NCBI GenBank assembly: GCA_001801215.1
Contig: MGXA01000040.1
Location: 1-33,243, forward strand
DNA length: 33,243 nt
Direction of reading: 5' to 3'
Source: Gallionellales bacterium RIFCSPLOWO2_02_FULL_59_110
GTDB taxonomy: Bacteria; Pseudomonadota; Gammaproteobacteria; Burkholderiales; Gallionellaceae
Shown: positions 30,703 through 33,243 of the stretch, one piece after another
Layout of the letters: each line of letters begins with the position of its first letter
How positions within the stretch are numbered: position 1 is the first letter of the stretch
Notes under the pieces: generated by a model
What the model saw: only the letters and a program-made list of their open reading frames with translations
Told to the model about the DNA's origin: nothing
Database searches by the model: none
Made by a program: the position numbers and the translations under genes

Positions 30703-32698
30703 TTACCTTGCCTGCCTGCGCATCGCCGCAAAACCCGTGATAACCAGGAACGCGGCAAGCATGATCATCGCCCACTCGGAGAGCGTGGGGATGCCTGCGG
30801 CAGCTATAGGCATGACAGCAGTCACGCCCACACTCTCGTTCAAGGCGTTGCAGCCATTTGTTGTCGCCGCATTGTTAGTGTCACCGCCGTAGTTGGCAAC
30901 CCAGCGATAGGTGCCGATCGCCACAGGCGTGAAAGGCGCGGACGAATAGTTGCCGTTGCCATTGACTGCTACTGGCGTCGTGAAGATCGCCGCGCCGGAA
31001 CACAGCGCATCGTTGGGGCCGTACAAGTTGAAGGTGATCGCCCCTGTTGGAGCAGTGCCGCCGCTCAACGTCGCGGTGTCGCTGATTGCCCCTCCGAGCG
31101 TCACGCCGAATGAAGCCTGTGTTGTGAGTGTTGTAATCGCGATTGCCGGGACGGTCAGGGTGGCGATGGCCGCCGCCGCGTTGCTACCGTTGCTGGTCGC
31201 CAGGGCGCCGATGTTCAGCGTGTTGATGTAGGTGCCGCCGACGGCGGCGGTCACGTTCACCGTGACCGTGCAACTGCCGGTGGCCGGGATCGTGCTGCCG
31301 GACGACAACACCACCGCGCCCGCACCGGCGATGGCGGTCACCGCGGCTCCGCCGCCGCAGGTGGTGGCGGCAGCCGGGACGGGCGCGATCACCACACCGC
31401 CGGGCAAGGTGTCGGTGAGCGCGGAGCTCAGGGTGGCGACTGCGGCATCGGGATTGCTCAGTGTGATGGTGAGCGTCGAGACTCCGCCCGCATTGATGGT
31501 GGCCGGGCCGAAGGCCTTGCCCAGCGTGGGCGGCAGGACGGGCGAGACGACGGTCAGCGTGGCGATGGCAGGCCCCGCGTTGTTGCCGTTGCTGGTCGCC
31601 AGAGCGCCGATGTTCAGCGTGTTGATGTAGGAGCCGCCGATGGCGGCGGTCACGTTCACCGTGACCGTGCAACTGCCGGTGGCCGGGATCGTGCTGCCGG
31701 ACGATAACGCCACCGCGCCCGCACCGGCGATGGCGGTCACCGCGGCTCCGCCGCCGCAGGTGGTGGCGGCAGCCGGGGCGGGCGCGATCACCACACCGCC
31801 GGGCAAGGTGTCGGTGAGCGCGGAGCTCAGGGTGGCGATCGCGGCATCGGGATTACTCAGGGTGATAGTGAGCGTCGAGGCTCCGCCCGCATTGATGGTG
31901 GCCGGGCTGAAGGCTTTGCCCAGCGTGGGCGGCAGGCATCGTCACGATACCGGTTGCAGTAACTGCTCCCGCCAGCACACGCCCGGACACGTTACCTCCA
32001 CCCACTGTGATGCTCGTGTCTGCGATCACGGTTCCCATGAAGGAGTTTCCATTGAGCGTCGCGGATGAGCCAACCCGCCAGTACACGTTGCACGGGTTCG
32101 CGGTGCCGGTCACCACCGAACCGACATTCATAATCAGCGAGCTCGCGACGTTGAATACAAAGATGCCCGTCTTACCGGGGCTGGGATCGTTGAGCGTCAA
32201 GGATGTCGAAGCCCCTAAGTCTGCCGCGCCAGACGAATAAAGGCCTGGAGTAAGCGTAAGGTTATCGAGAGTGTTGCCCAACGGTGTGCCCAGCCCCTGT
32301 CCCGCCAGAAAACCATAGGCAGTCGCGGCATCAGCATGAGCCTGTGCTGTGACCGGATCGGCTGCTGTGTATATAACAAAAGGCGCGGGAACGGTCGAAG
32401 GAGGAAAATTAGTGACCGTGGGAACCGTTGGAGCAGAACCAACATTGCCGTTGACCACCGTACCGGGGAGGGCCGACCCGGTTACACCCGAGTTACCGAG
32501 AGCCCCGAACTGCGCCGCTGCGCCAAGTGTTGGGGCTACCGCCACTACGGCCAGCGCCGGCGCGGAAACCAGCAAAAACGCAGTAAATCCCACGCAGGCC
32601 AGCAAGCCACGATTACGTCGCCTGAGCCAGGAGCTTGCTTCGGCAATACGGGACTCGACGAGCTGTGGTTTAGTGCTGGTGGATACCTGATCGTTCAT
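30703..32698 (-). pseudogene. Ice-binding-like (DUF3494) surface protein with tandem repeats and IPTL-CTERM, split by a frameshift
   Basis: From ATG 32698 (AGGGG 8 bases upstream) the frame encodes a hydrophobic segment (LLACVGFTAFLLVSAPALAV) and a DUF3494 domain (FGALGNSGVTGSALPGTVVN, GLYSSGAADLGASTSLTLND, SGRVLAGAVTATGIV). At about 31936 the frame shifts by one and the other frame takes over with LPPTLGKAFSPATINAGG. It then has two ~133-residue repeats, an Ig-like domain (TGAITFNLYGPNDALCSGAA) and a C-terminal IPTLSEWAMIMLAAFLVITG sorting signal of IPTL-CTERM type. The first frame ends at 31853. Known DUF3494 proteins bind ice or act as adhesins; IPTL-CTERM marks export and sorting. A real frameshift or an assembly error in the near-identical repeats are both possible. 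Confidence 0.8.
31131..31936. repeat. Two ~399-bp tandem repeats inside the surface protein gene
   Basis: Sequence from about 31131 to 31536 is repeated at about 31530 to 31936 with a 399-bp period (for example TGTTGATGTA at 31221 and 31620) and only scattered differences. 399 bp is 133 codons, so the repeat keeps frame. Homology of the second unit stops exactly at GGGCGGCAGG (31926-31936), where the upstream domain joins out of frame. Confidence 0.85.
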
Positions 32699-32912
32699 GG
32701 CGTTGCCCCTGCGCAATGCGTGATTTAACCAATTACATGCAAGCCGCACTGTTCGGTAGCACACGTATTATCTGGTTGGAGCACGTTCGCCGTCTTGCGC
32801 ACCCGGCGCCTCTGCTGTCGGAACTATGGGTGGACATTTCCGGACATGGACAGGAATTCGCGCGCACGATCACCAAGCCGTAGCGCTTCATTTAACCTAG
32901 AAAAAGCAGTTA

Positions 32913-33045
32913 GCCACAGAGAACACAGAGTAAAACCAGGGGCGATTCAAAACAGTTATAGAGAAAAGCTTATTCATCTTTTGGGTGGGGTTAGGAAAGA
33001 CGAATAAACCCTGACTTTCTCTGTGTTCTCTGTGAACTCTGTGGC
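32913..33045. repeat. Inverted repeat with CACAGAG arms
   Basis: GCCACAGAGAACACAGAG (32913-32930) matches the reverse complement of CTCTGTGTTCTCTGTG (33019-33034); the right arm has an extra AACTCTGTGGC (33035-33045). The ~88-bp interior is AT-rich and non-coding. Such CACAGAG-arm elements are common dispersed repeats. Confidence 0.75.
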
Positions 33046-33158
33046 CTGAACTGGGGTTTTTAGTCTCTTACCGGTCAAATGATGTCAAAACATGACAAGA
33101 GTTTTGCATTTATCTGGCATTGGCAAGGGTTTGAGCGAAGGTGAACCTTGCGGGGTTT

Positions 33159-33236
33159 GTAGCCCGGATGCAGCGATAGCGGAATCCGGGGGCATCATAT
33201 CCGTTCCCGGATTTCACTGCGTTTCATCCGGGCTAC
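33159..33236. repeat. REP-like palindrome GTAGCCCGGATG
   Basis: GTAGCCCGGATG (33159-33170) pairs with CATCCGGGCTAC (33225-33236); inside, GGAATCCGGG pairs with CCCGGATTTC. This is the widespread proteobacterial repeat with a GTAGCCCGGATG...GGAATCCGGG layout. Confidence 0.85.
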
Positions 33237-33243
33237 CCGTTTG

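Larger units (their letters stand above)
32699..33243. other. Repeat-rich intergenic end of the window
   Basis: No gene is visible in these 545 bases. The first ~100 bp should hold the promoter of the DUF3494 gene. The rest holds two inverted-repeat elements listed separately (32913-33045 and 33159-33236). Confidence 0.5.

Noticed and set aside
31131-31936. CRISPR-like array because of repeated DNA
   Set aside because: The period is 399 bp, in frame with a protein repeat, with no spacers.

Overview
The window looks like chromosomal DNA of a betaproteobacterium. A Nitrosomonadales/Gallionellaceae-like iron or sulfur oxidiser is my inference. The basis is the minus-strand order ndk-rlmN-pilF-rodZ-ispG-hisS-yfgM-bamB ... 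der, a typical betaproteobacterial housekeeping run, together with DUF6502/DUF5666 and IPTL-CTERM proteins and many GC-rich dispersed repeats. No tRNA, rRNA or CRISPR array was found.

Layout. 1-1388: two small vapBC-like toxin-antitoxin pairs on the plus strand, the first cut by the window edge. 1593-3721: an IS1380-like insertion sequence (transposase 1914-3545) followed directly by a 136-bp MITE-like element. Both are bounded by CTAG, and the last CTAG forms the stop codon of the Rep helicase gene. 3718-10019: rep helicase (minus), an endonuclease/exonuclease/phosphatase-family gene (plus) and a SWIM-SNF2 helicase (minus) that lies just downstream of der. 10041-11441: der.

11442-16833 is an accessory block that separates der from its usual neighbour bamB. 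It holds a relBE-like module between two ~190-bp direct repeats, a DUF6502-DUF5666 lipoprotein pair with a strong promoter/operator, and an IS3-family element whose orfB carries a premature stop. 16834-24581: the compact bamB-to-ndk housekeeping run. rlmN carries an in-frame ~60-codon insertion made of dispersed repeat DNA.

24582-25101 has no convincing gene. 25102-30439 is a minus-strand cluster of small envelope/stress proteins: a lipoprotein, YqjK, YqjE, YqjD/ElaB, a small two-TM protein that looks frameshifted, a 48-aa Lmo0937-like protein, an OmpA-domain lipoprotein, a DUF4398 lipoprotein, a BrkB/YihY membrane protein and CsbD. 30703-32698 is an ice-binding-like (DUF3494) surface protein with 399-bp tandem repeats and an IPTL-CTERM tail, split by a frameshift. 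The window ends in repeat-rich intergenic DNA.

How the genes fit together. The housekeeping run supplies isoprenoid precursors (IspG), tRNA charging (HisS), rRNA/tRNA methylation (RlmN), outer-membrane assembly (BamB, YfgM), cell shape (RodZ), pilus assembly (PilF), nucleotide balance (Ndk) and ribosome assembly (Der). The 25-30 kb cluster looks like a general envelope-stress set. The best candidates for something undescribed are the DUF6502/DUF5666 pair with its operator, the dispersed ~60-nt structured repeat family that has entered rlmN, and the CTAG-bounded IS/MITE pair.
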